Positions 1 through 7,183 are shown, numbered from the stretch's first letter. The stretch is DNA of 18,021 nucleotides from an uncultured Collinsella sp. (GCA_934650975.1 CAKUFW010000037.1:1-18021), one strand, 5' to 3'. Numbers and translations: made by a program. The notes: a model not told the origin generated them from the sequence alone.

Positions 1-215
1 ATGTAGCGCACGTAACGCACGGGCCAGGGGTCGTCCAGACCATACTTCTCATGGTACTCGGCAACCGCCTCGGGCGAAGCACCGTCACCCAACGCCGTGT
101 AGGCGGGGTCGGTCTTGGAGAACGACATAAGGAAGAACACCAAGACGGTGACGCCCAATGCCATGATCGGCAGCGCCACGAGACGCCTTCCAATCAAACG
201 TAGAAAGTTGTTCAC
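1..215 (-). CDS. ABC transporter permease, DppB/OppB type (N-terminal fragment)
   Basis: This is the first 71 codons of an inner-membrane permease of the peptide/nickel importer family; the rest lies beyond the left edge. Translation from the GTG at 215 begins VNNFLRLIGRRLVALPIMAL and continues through one hydrophobic segment (about residues 12-31). It then enters the periplasmic stretch typical of DppB proteins, with an EKYGLDDPW segment (residues 56-64) matching the family's usual 'GLD.P...RY' pattern. The GTG is chosen because GGGGAGAG lies a few bases upstream and the family N-terminus starts here. The gene follows the binding-protein gene on the same strand, so the two probably form one importer operon, with the hairpin at 276-309 between them. 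The specific substrate cannot be read from the sequence. Confidence 0.85.
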   Translation of the reverse strand, partial: MNNFLRLIGRRLVALPIMALGVTVLVFFLMSFSKTDPAYTALGDGASPEAVAEYHEKYGLDDPWPVRYVRY

Positions 216-254
216 GTTCTCTCCCCTTTCTTTGTCGGTAGGACCAACTGGTAT

Positions 255-272
255 ATGAGTATGGATACTCAT
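255..272. repeat. Perfect palindrome between binding-protein and permease genes
   Basis: ATGAGTAT-GG-ATACTCAT is a perfect 8+2+8 inverted repeat. As RNA it would fold to a 7-bp stem with a 4-base loop. It lies between the stem-loop at 276-309 and the permease ribosome-binding site. It may be an operator, or a second structure protecting the 3' end of the binding-protein mRNA. Confidence 0.6.
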
Positions 273-275
273 TAC

Positions 276-309
276 AAGACCCGAGCGACGTCGAGGTCGC
301 CCGGGTCTT
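276..309 (-). terminator. Intercistronic stem-loop, probable attenuator between binding protein and permease
   Basis: Two 14-base arms (276-289 and 296-309) enclose a 6-base loop. In minus-strand RNA all 14 positions pair, one of them as G-U. On the minus strand the stem is followed by CTTGTAATG, a poor U-tract, so read-through into the permease gene is expected. On the plus strand it is followed by TCTTTGTTTC, so it may also stop antisense transcription. Such hairpins after binding-protein genes commonly give more binding protein than permease. Confidence 0.65.
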
Positions 310-369
310 TGTTTCAACTATGAGGACGTTGCCTTACGATCGACGCCCTGCATATGACTCAAGCGAGTC

Positions 370-1983
370 TTACGCCTTGACGGTCGCGACGCCCCTGAAG
401 GACATGCTCGTCGTGCCGATGCCCTTGAAGCCATCGAGGGCCTCGCCGTTGGGCGCGGTGGACGGATCGTCCCAGGAAGCGGAGACGGTCTTGACGTGAA
501 CGACAGGGTACAGAACGGCGTTGTCGGCGATGATGTCGAAGCACTCGTTCCACTTCTTCTGCTGCTCGTCGCCCTCGGCGGCAAGAGCCTCGTCCATGAG
601 ACCGTGAAGCTTCTCCCACTCAGCGGACTCCTTCCACGGGCAACGGGTCTGCATCCAGACGTTGTCGCCGTACCACCAGTTAAGCAGCAGGTCGGGGTCG
701 GCGCCGAAGCAGGAAGGATCGCCAGGGGCAAGGAGGATATCGTAGGCCTCGCCGCCGTCGATGGCAGCGTAGGTGGCCGGCGAGGTATCGGTCTGGATGG
801 TCACATCGAAGCCGAGAGCGTCGAGGTCGTTCTTGACCTGGGCGGCCATGCCCTTAATCTGCTCGTTGTCGGTGGTGCGCAGGGTGATGGCACCCGGGGT
901 GATGCCAGACTCCTCGATGAGCTTCTTAGCCTTCTTGGCGTCGGTCTTATACACCGTGGAAGCCTCATGATAGTTGGTGAAGCTCTTGGGCAGGTAGCAG
1001 CTGGCAGCGGTGGCAAGGCCGGCGAAGGTGTTGCTGACCATCTTCTCGGTGTCGAGTGCATACATGACGGCCTGACGGACCTTGACGTTGTTCCAAGGCT
1101 CCTTGGCGACGTTGAACATGATGAAGCGGGTGCCGAAACCCTGAACGTTATCGATCTTGCAGCCGGCGCTCTCGAGTTGGTCGACAGCGTCAGCGGTAAC
1201 GAGCTCCATAACGAGCGTGGAGCCCTCCTGCTGAGCGGTAACGCGAGCGGTGGGGTCGGTCAGGATGCTGTACTGGATCTTCTTATCCTCGGCAGCATAC
1301 TCACCGTTGTACTCGGGGTTGGGAACCAGGGTGATCTCGGTATCGGAGATAGAGTCGTACATCCAGGGGCCGGAGCCGATCGGCTGCTTGGCGCGATCCT
1401 CCTCGGTCTGGGTGGCCGGGGTAACGCGGACGATGGCCAGACGATCCTTGAGCAGGGAGAAGTTGGGGACCTTGGTCTTGACCGTCACGGTGCTGGCGTC
1501 CTTGGCCTCGATGGACTCGAAGGGCTGGAAGAACGGAGCATACGTAGCAGAAGCGGCGCAAGCGGTGTAGGAAGCAACGACGTCGTCAGCGGTTACCTCG
1601 GTGCCATCGGAGAACTTGGCGCCCTTGCGGATGGTGACCTCGAAAGTGGTGTCGTCCACAGACTTGGGATCGTCGGTGGCGAGCTCGTTGAAGGTGCTGT
1701 AGTCGTGGTAATCGATGCCGTAGAGGCCCTCGACGACGTGCCAGTTAGCACCCAGGCCCACAGCGGAGCCGGTGCTGGCGGGATCGAAGCTGGACGGAGC
1801 GTAAGCGGAACCAGCGGTGATCACGCCGCCGCCACGGTTGGCGGAATCGGTGGAACCGGAAGCGGAACCCTCGTCGCTAGAGCTGCCACCGCAGCCGGTG
1901 AGACCAAGCCCTGCGACAGCAGCGACGCTGCCGGTGAGGCCGAGGAACGAACGCCTGGACATACCCTTGTTGATGATGGCCAT
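370..1983 (-). CDS. Peptide-type ABC transporter substrate-binding lipoprotein (SBP_bac_5 family)
   Basis: This 537-residue extracytoplasmic binding protein would capture a peptide or similar ligand for the downstream permease. The N-terminus has a twin-arginine motif, SRRSFLG (residues 9-15), a hydrophobic stretch and a lipobox LTGC with Cys31 as the lipidated residue. That points to Tat export followed by lipoprotein processing. After a Gly/Ser-rich linker, the body shows family 5 hallmarks: 'SFDPASTGSAVG', 'KFSDGTEVTADDVVAS', 'PIGSGPWMYD', 'PNPEYNG' and 'VRQAVMYALD'. The ATG at 1983 is preferred over an in-frame TTG at 1998 because TAGGAG sits six bases before it; the TTG would lie inside that site. 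The length is normal for the family. A GAACGGTA/TACCGTTC palindrome overlaps its probable promoter. Peptide specificity is a family inference; other oligopeptide-like ligands are possible. Confidence 0.93.
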   Translation of the reverse strand: MAIINKGMSRRSFLGLTGSVAAVAGLGLTGCGGSSSDEGSASGSTDSANRGGGVITAGSAYAPSSFDPASTGSAVGLGANWHVVEGLYGIDYHDYSTFNELATDDPKSVDDTTFEVTIRKGAKFSDGTEVTADDVVASYTACAASATYAPFFQPFESIEAKDASTVTVKTKVPNFSLLKDRLAIVRVTPATQTEEDRAKQPIGSGPWMYDSISDTEITLVPNPEYNGEYAAEDKKIQYSILTDPTARVTAQQEGSTLVMELVTADAVDQLESAGCKIDNVQGFGTRFIMFNVAKEPWNNVKVRQAVMYALDTEKMVSNTFAGLATAASCYLPKSFTNYHEASTVYKTDAKKAKKLIEESGITPGAITLRTTDNEQIKGMAAQVKNDLDALGFDVTIQTDTSPATYAAIDGGEAYDILLAPGDPSCFGADPDLLLNWWYGDNVWMQTRCPWKESAEWEKLHGLMDEALAAEGDEQQKKWNECFDIIADNAVLYPVVHVKTVSASWDDPSTAPNGEALDGFKGIGTTSMSFRGVATVKA

Positions 1984-1988
1984 GTCTT

Positions 1989-1993
1989 CTCCT
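1989..1993 (-). promoter_or_regulatory. Ribosome-binding site of the substrate-binding protein gene
   Basis: The minus strand reads GATAGGAGAAGACATG. AGGAG lies at ideal spacing before the ATG at 1983 and overlaps the alternative upstream TTG, which settles the start. Confidence 0.8.
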
Positions 1994-2013
1994 ATCAATA
2001 GAGAATCTTACCC

Positions 2014-2035
2014 GGGAGCACCTAGACGTGCCCCC
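2014..2035 (-). other. Leader hairpin upstream of the substrate-binding protein gene
   Basis: Minus-strand GGGGGCAC and GTGCTCCC pair over 8 bp with one G-U around a GTCTAG loop, and a ninth C-G pair extends the stem. It is about 30 bases before the start codon and has no U-run after it, so it is unlikely to terminate. It may stabilise the mRNA or hold a regulatory alternative. No known riboswitch is recognised. Confidence 0.45.
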
Positions 2036-2120
2036 GCGCAACTTGCGGACGATATATACCTTACCTACCGACGAACCCAACTGAGGTGCCGCGCTCGGCG
2101 ACCGATACATACATCCGCTT

Positions 2121-2141
2121 GAACGGTATTTACTACCGTTC
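2121..2141. promoter_or_regulatory. Candidate repressor operator (perfect 8+5+8 palindrome)
   Basis: GAACGGTA-N5-TACCGTTC is a perfect inverted repeat. It overlaps the predicted -10 element of the minus-strand promoter for the transport operon, the placement expected for a repressor site. The cognate regulator is not in the window. Confidence 0.5.
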
Positions 2142-2158
2142 ACCGAATTCATTGACAA
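2130..2158 (-). promoter_or_regulatory. Probable promoter of the ABC transport operon
   Basis: Minus-strand TTGTCA (2158-2153) and TAGTAA (2135-2130) are separated by 17 bases. The -35 is five of six to consensus and the -10 is weak. Transcription would begin near 2123, giving a leader of about 140 bases. The call rests on spacing and on the overlapping palindrome. Confidence 0.4.
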
Positions 2159-2180
2159 ATGATTCGACAGACAGTATGTA
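2152..2180 (+). promoter_or_regulatory. Candidate divergent promoter facing uvrC
   Basis: Consensus TTGACA (2152-2157) is followed after exactly 17 bases by TATGTA (2175-2180), a poor -10. No plus-strand gene lies downstream, so any transcript would run antisense into the 3' end of uvrC. It shares its -35 bases with the opposite-strand promoter and may be coincidental. Confidence 0.3.
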
Positions 2181-2293
2181 TCGACGAGGTGAGATATCAG
2201 TCTTCGTCAACCCGCAGGATAGCAGTGTTGTTCACCATGGCTAGTCAAACGTTTTAGCGTTAATAAAACCCGAAATCGGCAGGTAATCACCGC

Positions 2294-2323
2294 GAAACAA
2301 ATGATTGATAATCGGCCAATCAT
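2294..2323 (-). terminator. Weak putative terminator after uvrC
   Basis: Minus-strand ATGATTG and CAATCAT form a 7-bp AT-rich stem with a 9-base loop, followed by TTGTTTC. It is the only hairpin with a partial T-run close to the uvrC stop. The low GC makes intrinsic termination uncertain. Confidence 0.35.
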
Positions 2324-2348
2324 GTATATCAGTTGTTTAGAAGCGCGT

Positions 2349-4289
2349 TTAGCTTTCGGAACGGTTGGCCGATGCCTGGGCGCGCTCGGCATTCCATGCA
2401 ACAAGTGCCTCGTGGACCGCTTTGGCGACATCGGCCGGAACGCCTCGGACTTCTGCAATCTCTTGCTCGCTCGCCGCGCGCAAACGCTTCATCGAACCAA
2501 AATGGCGCATAATGGCACGTTTTCTAGTGGGTCCCACGCCCGGCACGTCGTCAAGCACCGAAACCGTCATGGCCTTATCACGCAGCTCGCGGTGGAACGT
2601 GATCGCAAATCGGTGGGACTCATCGCGCACCTGTTTAATCAGATAGAGCGAAGCGGAGCCGGTCGGCAGCACAACGGGGGTCTCGTCCCAGGGGACGAAA
2701 ACTTCCTCGTCGGCCTTTGCCAAGCCACAAACTGGTATATCGAGACCGAGAGCCTCAAGTTGCTTGATTGCGGCGGTCAATTGTGGCTTGCCGCCATCGA
2801 CAACGAGCAAATCGGGGCGCGAGCCAAAGCGCTCGTCGGCCATGCGCTCGGGGGCATAGCGTCGACCCAAAACCTCGGACATCGACACGAAGTCGTTCGC
2901 CTCGTCCAATTCGGCCTGGATTTTAAAGCGACGGTACTGGCTCTTATCGGCACGGCCGTTGGTAAACACCACCATCGAGGCGACGGTAAAGGTACCATGC
3001 AACGTCGAGATATCAAAGCACTCGATACGCATCGGCGGCGCAGGCAGCGCCAGCGCGCTTTCGAGCTCCAGGAGCGCCTGGTTGGTGCGATCGTCGGCAT
3101 ACCCCGTGCGCATCATATATCGCATGAGGGCATGGCGCGCATTTTTGGAAGCCATATCGAGTAGGCGGTGCTTTTCGCCGCGCTGCGGCCTATGGAGATG
3201 GCAAGAGCGCTCACGTTTGCGCGCAAGCCACTCCCCCAGTGCTTCGGCGTCCTCAAGCTCGGCAGAGAGATTGACCTCAGCTGGAATATCAGCTGTCTCG
3301 TCGTAATAACGCTTAAGAAAGCCCGATTGAAGCTCTTCCTCGTCGACATCCAGGCCTTTATCGAGGATGAACTCGCAAGTTCGAACCGTTCGGCCCTCGC
3401 GAACGACAAAGACGCAGGCGGCAGAGATGGTCTCCTCGCGATAGAAGCCGATGACATCGATATCGACACTCGATGGAAAAACGACCTGCTGGCGATCGTC
3501 CAAGCCCCTAATGACATCTAGGCGACGTTTGACGCGCGCTGCACGCTCAAAATCGAGCACCTCGGCGGCCTCCGCCATCTCGGACGAAAGCTCGTCGACG
3601 ACATCTTTGCGATGGCCTGACAAGAAACGTTCGACACGCTTGACGTTCTTGGCGTAGTCGGCAGGGGAAATCGCGCCGACGCATGCGCCCGGTCCGCGCC
3701 CGACATGGTAGTCAAAACAGGGACGCCCGTTTTGCGCGCAGATCATATTAACGATGTCTTCTTCACCCTTGTGAGATTCGACGATGCGGCGGCAGCGGCG
3801 CCATTCCGCACAGGATGCCGAGCAAATAGGGATAACCTTGCGCAGCGTATCGATGGTCTCACGCGCCGCACGGCTATCGGTATAGGGACCAAAATAGCGC
3901 GTCCCCGCTTTATGACGCTCGCGCGTGTATTTAATAGCCGGAAACAGGTCGCTCTTGGTAATAGCGATAAAGGGATAGCTTTTGTCGTCCTTGAGATCGA
4001 CATTAAAGTACGGATGGTACTGGCCAATCAGATTGCGCTCGAGCACCAATGCCTCGTGCTCGGTCTCCACCACGATATAGTCGAAACTCGCCACCAGCTG
4101 CATCATGAGCGGAATCTTCTGGCGCTCGTCCTGTAGCGTCACGTATTGACGCATACGGGCACGCAGATTTTTCGCTTTACCCACATAGATGACATCGCCC
4201 TTGGCATCTTTCCAAAGGTAGCAGCCGGGCTGTGTGGGAACGCGCGAAACCTGTTCGGCAAGTGTTGGAATGTTGTCGTGACCGGCCAC
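2349..4289 (-). CDS. uvrC: UvrABC excinuclease subunit C
   Basis: UvrC makes the dual incisions (3' then 5') around a lesion after UvrA/UvrB loading. The 646-residue protein has the full family order. A GIY-YIG nuclease domain (about 17-100) shows G22-C-Y24, Y35-V-G37 and Glu84 in LVLE. A cysteine-bearing linker spans about 150-205. A UVR motif that contacts UvrB lies at about 231-266. The RNase H-like nuclease has Asp426 (CFDIS), Asp498 (VVDGG) and His559 (DESHRF). Tandem helix-hairpin-helix motifs follow at about 575-630. The GTG at 4289 is used, six bases after the murJ stop, with AGTAGG as a modest ribosome-binding site overlapping that stop. It is the last gene of ybaK-murJ-uvrC. In the linker the usual third Fe-S Cys position is Gly199, while extra Cys (160, 166, 184) lie in an insertion. 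Confidence 0.97.
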   Translation of the reverse strand: MAGHDNIPTLAEQVSRVPTQPGCYLWKDAKGDVIYVGKAKNLRARMRQYVTLQDERQKIPLMMQLVASFDYIVVETEHEALVLERNLIGQYHPYFNVDLKDDKSYPFIAITKSDLFPAIKYTRERHKAGTRYFGPYTDSRAARETIDTLRKVIPICSASCAEWRRCRRIVESHKGEEDIVNMICAQNGRPCFDYHVGRGPGACVGAISPADYAKNVKRVERFLSGHRKDVVDELSSEMAEAAEVLDFERAARVKRRLDVIRGLDDRQQVVFPSSVDIDVIGFYREETISAACVFVVREGRTVRTCEFILDKGLDVDEEELQSGFLKRYYDETADIPAEVNLSAELEDAEALGEWLARKRERSCHLHRPQRGEKHRLLDMASKNARHALMRYMMRTGYADDRTNQALLELESALALPAPPMRIECFDISTLHGTFTVASMVVFTNGRADKSQYRRFKIQAELDEANDFVSMSEVLGRRYAPERMADERFGSRPDLLVVDGGKPQLTAAIKQLEALGLDIPVCGLAKADEEVFVPWDETPVVLPTGSASLYLIKQVRDESHRFAITFHRELRDKAMTVSVLDDVPGVGPTRKRAIMRHFGSMKRLRAASEQEIAEVRGVPADVAKAVHEALVAWNAERAQASANRSES

Positions 4290-4295
4290 GCGTAC

Positions 4296-6599
4296 CTACT
4301 TGCGACGAAGCAGCGCCGAGACCTCGGGCATCTTAAAGACGACGGCAAGGCCAAAAGTAACGGCGAGCGAGACGACGCCTGCAACGCAAACGTAGCCCAG
4401 GGTAATCAGGATCGAGCCGCCAAGCGCCCCGACAAAATGCTCAAGTGTCCACATGACGCCGGCGCCCGCAGCAGCGCCCAGGCCGCCGAACAAAAGACCA
4501 AAGAAACCGCCGTGCAGAATAGACTTGACCTGAAGACCGTGCAGACGACGGCGCAGCCACCACAGCGAGCAGCCGACCAAAATCACGTAGTCGACGACAT
4601 ACGAAAGCGCGATCGCCGGCATTCCGTAGCCCAGTACCACGCCAAACAGCAGCACCGAACCGGCCTGGCCGATGGCGGAATACAGGCAATAGCGGCTATA
4701 CGGTTTCATATCGAGCAGGGCCGAGAAGCTCTTCTGCATCAGCACGACCACGCCGTAGAGCGGCAGGGAAAGTGCCAGATAGATAAGGAACTCCGAAACC
4801 AGTGCCACGCCGGATTCATCGAACTTGCCGGCGCAGTAGATCATGTTGAGCGGACGGGCAAAGACGATCAGGTACAGCGCAAACGGAATCAGGAAGAAGA
4901 GCATCTGAGCGACACCGCGCGAAATGCCCATGCGAACGCTATCGTAATCCTTCTCCTGCGCATCGTGAGAGAGCTCGGTATAGAGTGCCGTCGAAAGCGA
5001 GGCGGCAATCAGCGCATAGGGCAGCGTATACCACAGGCGCGCATACGCGATGACGGAAGGGCCAGTCTCGGGTTGCACCACCAGCGCAGCGGCATTAGTG
5101 ATGGAGGTCGAGACAAACATGCACACCGTGGCGAGCAGCGTCGGGATACCGAGCGCAATCGTCTGACGCAGCGCGGGATCCTTAAAGTCGATATGGATAT
5201 GCGGATGCACGCCGTGCTTGCCAAGCGCGGGAATCTGGCAGGCCATCTGAACAAAGACGCCGAGGGTCGTACCAGCTGCGATCAAGATGATGCCGGCCTG
5301 CTCGCCAAATTGCGCAGATACGGGCGCAAAACCCATAAAGCTGGCAATGACGATGACATTGTTGAGAACCGGGGCAAACGTCGACCAGAAGTAGTCGCGG
5401 TGCGCGTTGAGAACGCCCGAGAACACCGAGCCCAAGCCATAAAACAGAATCTGGATAGCAAAGAAGCGGAACATGAACGCAGCGGTATCCATGCTACCGC
5501 CATCGCCCGAAAGGAACGACTGCGTCCAGATAAAGCCGGGAGCAAACACGGTGCCCAGCACCGAGATGCCGCCCAACAGCAAAAGCAGAATGCCCAGCAG
5601 GTTGCCGACATATTCGTTCGATGCCTCGCGGCCCTGCTCGCGCCTCACGCCCATATACACCGGCAAAAACGCCGTAACGAGCATGCCACCCATCACAAGC
5701 TCGTAGAGCATATTGGGCAGGTTGTTGGCGACCTGATACGAGGACGAGAGCAGCGACATGCCGATGGCGGCGGCCATGGCCCATGTGCGGATAAACCCGG
5801 TGACGCGCGACACGATGGTCAGCACGGTCATGAGGCCGGCAGAACGACCAACCGTGGAGTAGTCCGACGAACCCATATCGTCTACATCTGTCTGAGAGTC
5901 CTCATGGACCTCGTCTTGCAGCAGGGAGTGATCCGCGACGGCAAAGGAACCGGTCATCGCAAAGGGGTCGTCGACCAAAACGGCCTCGTCGGCAGGGGCG
6001 ACGTCATCGCTGGTCGGCATGACGTTGCAGGACGCGGCATCGTCATCGAATATGGCATGGTCGCCAAACACCGTGTCGACCTCTTTGGCAGCGACGGTTC
6101 GGGCGGAAAACGTAAAAGGATCCCAATCGTCATCGCCGTCGATGGCCACGCCCTCGACGGGATCGGTCGAACCAAGCGGCGACCATTCATCATCCGAAAG
6201 AAGCGGTTCACCATCATTATGAACCGCTGGCTTAGCGGAGCGAGCGGCAGGAGCGCCCTGCGGCGTGCTCTTTCCCTGGGCAGCCATCAAGAATACCGCC
6301 GTCTCATCAGGACGCGGCGCACGAGGCGCCTCGGAGGCAGCCGGCGTCACGCCGTCACCAGATTGGGCGGCAGCCAGAAAGACGGCCGTCTCATCGGGGC
6401 GAGCCGAAGAAAGAACCGTACGGGAAAGCACTGTGCCGGCACCGGCAGCGCGCAAGTACACGGCCGTCTCGCCCGGATCAGCGGCAGCGGACCAGGCGCT
6501 TCGAATCTCATCTTCGACCGAGGCGGTCTCGGGCGCGGGCGCCTGAGGAGCCGAACCGTTTGCAAAGTGAGCTCCGCGCTTCGATTCTTCTTGCGGCAT
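4296..6599 (-). CDS. murJ: Lipid II flippase MurJ (MviN family) with long N-terminal cytoplasmic extension
   Basis: MurJ moves lipid II across the cytoplasmic membrane for peptidoglycan synthesis. Residues from about 250 to 765 form the multi-pass MVF/MATE-type core. It opens with the family signature 'GLMTVLTIVSRVTGFIRTW' and 'NLPNMLYELVMGGMLVTAFLPV', and further hydrophobic segments run to the C-terminus. The first 245 residues are acidic, low in complexity and probably disordered. They hold three copies of an ETAV(F/Y)L motif (41-52, 67-78, 96-107). At 767 residues the protein is much longer than the roughly 510-residue E. coli MurJ, and the extension accounts for the difference. ATG 6599 has AGAGGA overlapping the upstream ybaK stop, and uvrC follows after six bases, so translation is probably coupled. 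Mycobacterial MurJ homologues also carry a large cytoplasmic part, a kinase-like domain at the opposite end. Confidence 0.93.
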   Translation of the reverse strand: MPQEESKRGAHFANGSAPQAPAPETASVEDEIRSAWSAAADPGETAVYLRAAGAGTVLSRTVLSSARPDETAVFLAAAQSGDGVTPAASEAPRAPRPDETAVFLMAAQGKSTPQGAPAARSAKPAVHNDGEPLLSDDEWSPLGSTDPVEGVAIDGDDDWDPFTFSARTVAAKEVDTVFGDHAIFDDDAASCNVMPTSDDVAPADEAVLVDDPFAMTGSFAVADHSLLQDEVHEDSQTDVDDMGSSDYSTVGRSAGLMTVLTIVSRVTGFIRTWAMAAAIGMSLLSSSYQVANNLPNMLYELVMGGMLVTAFLPVYMGVRREQGREASNEYVGNLLGILLLLLGGISVLGTVFAPGFIWTQSFLSGDGGSMDTAAFMFRFFAIQILFYGLGSVFSGVLNAHRDYFWSTFAPVLNNVIVIASFMGFAPVSAQFGEQAGIILIAAGTTLGVFVQMACQIPALGKHGVHPHIHIDFKDPALRQTIALGIPTLLATVCMFVSTSITNAAALVVQPETGPSVIAYARLWYTLPYALIAASLSTALYTELSHDAQEKDYDSVRMGISRGVAQMLFFLIPFALYLIVFARPLNMIYCAGKFDESGVALVSEFLIYLALSLPLYGVVVLMQKSFSALLDMKPYSRYCLYSAIGQAGSVLLFGVVLGYGMPAIALSYVVDYVILVGCSLWWLRRRLHGLQVKSILHGGFFGLLFGGLGAAAGAGVMWTLEHFVGALGGSILITLGYVCVAGVVSLAVTFGLAVVFKMPEVSALLRRK
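6279..6479 (-). repeat. Three ETAV(F/Y)L motif repeats within murJ
   Basis: Copies DPGETAVYLRAA (6444-6479), RPDETAVFLAAA (6366-6401) and RPDETAVFLMAA (6279-6314) lie 26-29 residues apart in the disordered N-terminus. Synonymous codons differ between copies (for example ACG GCC versus ACG GCG/ACC-type usage at Thr-Ala), so the peptide rather than the DNA appears conserved. Confidence 0.8.
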
Positions 6600-6602
6600 C
6601 GC

Positions 6603-7103
6603 TCAGTCCTCTCTCGTGATCGGGGCAACCGTCGCCCCGCAAAATGCAACTAGATCTTCGGGCGCAAGCTCAAGCTGATAGCCGCGCTTGCCACCCGAGA
6701 TAAAAATGGTATCCCAAAGGACGCATGTCTCATCGATCAGCGTCCGAAAGCGTTTTTTCATACCGACCGGGCTGCAACCGCCGCGGACATACCCCGTCGC
6801 GGCAAGCAAGTCCTTAACATGCATCATGGTCAGCGACTTTTCGCCCGCGGCGCGCGCAGCGGCCTTTAGGTCGAGCTCGTCGGCAACGGGAATGCAGCAC
6901 ACGACATGGTCGTTAGACGGCGTTGTGCAGACCAAGGTCTTAAATCCCTGACCGGGCTCCTCGCCAAGCTGCTCGGAAATCGCGACGCCCAAACCCGACG
7001 ATTCGTCGCCATCGTCTTCGTACGTATGGAGAACGTAGGAGATGCCGGCGCTTTCCAGCTCGCGCATCGCATTGGTTTTTGGCGTCTTAACAGCCTTTGC
7101 CAC
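6603..7103 (-). CDS. ybaK: YbaK-type Cys-tRNA(Pro)/Cys-tRNA(Cys) deacylase
   Basis: YbaK hydrolyses cysteine mischarged onto tRNA(Pro) by ProRS, a trans-editing step in translation. The 166-residue protein matches the family along its length: 'YVLHTYEDD' near the N-terminus, 'GFKTLV' with the conserved Lys55, 'ATGYVRGGCSPVGMKKR' (about 102-118) and 'IFISGGKRGYQLEL' (about 123-136). The GTG at 7103 is chosen because AAAGGA ends six bases before it and the protein then has the usual family length (E. coli about 159). An upstream start at 7181 would add 26 residues with no family similarity. It is the first gene of ybaK-murJ-uvrC; its stop lies three bases before the murJ ATG. A TATACT -10 box at 7141-7146 gives a short leader. 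Confidence 0.92.
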   Translation of the reverse strand: MAKAVKTPKTNAMRELESAGISYVLHTYEDDGDESSGLGVAISEQLGEEPGQGFKTLVCTTPSNDHVVCCIPVADELDLKAAARAAGEKSLTMMHVKDLLAATGYVRGGCSPVGMKKRFRTLIDETCVLWDTIFISGGKRGYQLELAPEDLVAFCGATVAPITRED

Positions 7104-7109
7104 GGCACA

Positions 7110-7115
7110 TCCTTT
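7110..7115 (-). promoter_or_regulatory. Ribosome-binding site fixing the ybaK GTG start
   Basis: Minus-strand AAAGGA followed by six bases and GTG (7103). It decides against the longer frame that opens at 7181. Confidence 0.75.
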
Positions 7116-7140
7116 CCCTCGCAAAACGACACGAAGATTA

Positions 7141-7146
7141 AGTATA
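7141..7146 (-). promoter_or_regulatory. Probable -10 element of the ybaK-murJ-uvrC promoter
   Basis: TATACT on the minus strand is five of six to consensus and lies about 37 bases before the GTG. No good -35 hexamer is found at 16-18 bases upstream, so the promoter may rely on an activator or be weak. Confidence 0.45.
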
Positions 7147-7183
7147 GGGCCAATTCCGACGCATACGCCATCTCGACACACAG

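Larger units (their letters stand above)
1984..2348. other. 365-base intergenic region between uvrC and the binding-protein gene
   Basis: No convincing gene is present. It is more AT-rich than its neighbours. It holds, right to left, a weak hairpin after uvrC (2294-2323), an AT-rich dyad (2251-2256 with 2264-2269), promoter-like boxes on both strands around 2130-2180, a 21-bp palindrome (2121-2141), a leader hairpin (2014-2035) and the AGGAG site for the binding-protein gene. Short open frames of about 20 codons occur but lack ribosome-binding sites. Confidence 0.7.

Noticed and set aside
496..2001. 501-codon open frame opposite the substrate-binding protein gene
   Set aside because: It is Gly/Val/Leu-rich, with no domain and no ribosome-binding site. 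The minus-strand frame is a clear SBP_bac_5 protein with a proper signal peptide.
2177..2245. Short plus-strand frames of about 20 codons after the TTGACA promoter
   Set aside because: The ATG lies inside the -10 box and no ribosome-binding site precedes it or the nearby GTG; nothing supports translation.
4146..6653. 835-codon open frame on the plus strand opposite murJ
   Set aside because: It lies wholly opposite murJ and the start of uvrC. The translation is rich in Arg, His and Gln with no recognisable domain, as expected from GC-biased codon positions read backwards.
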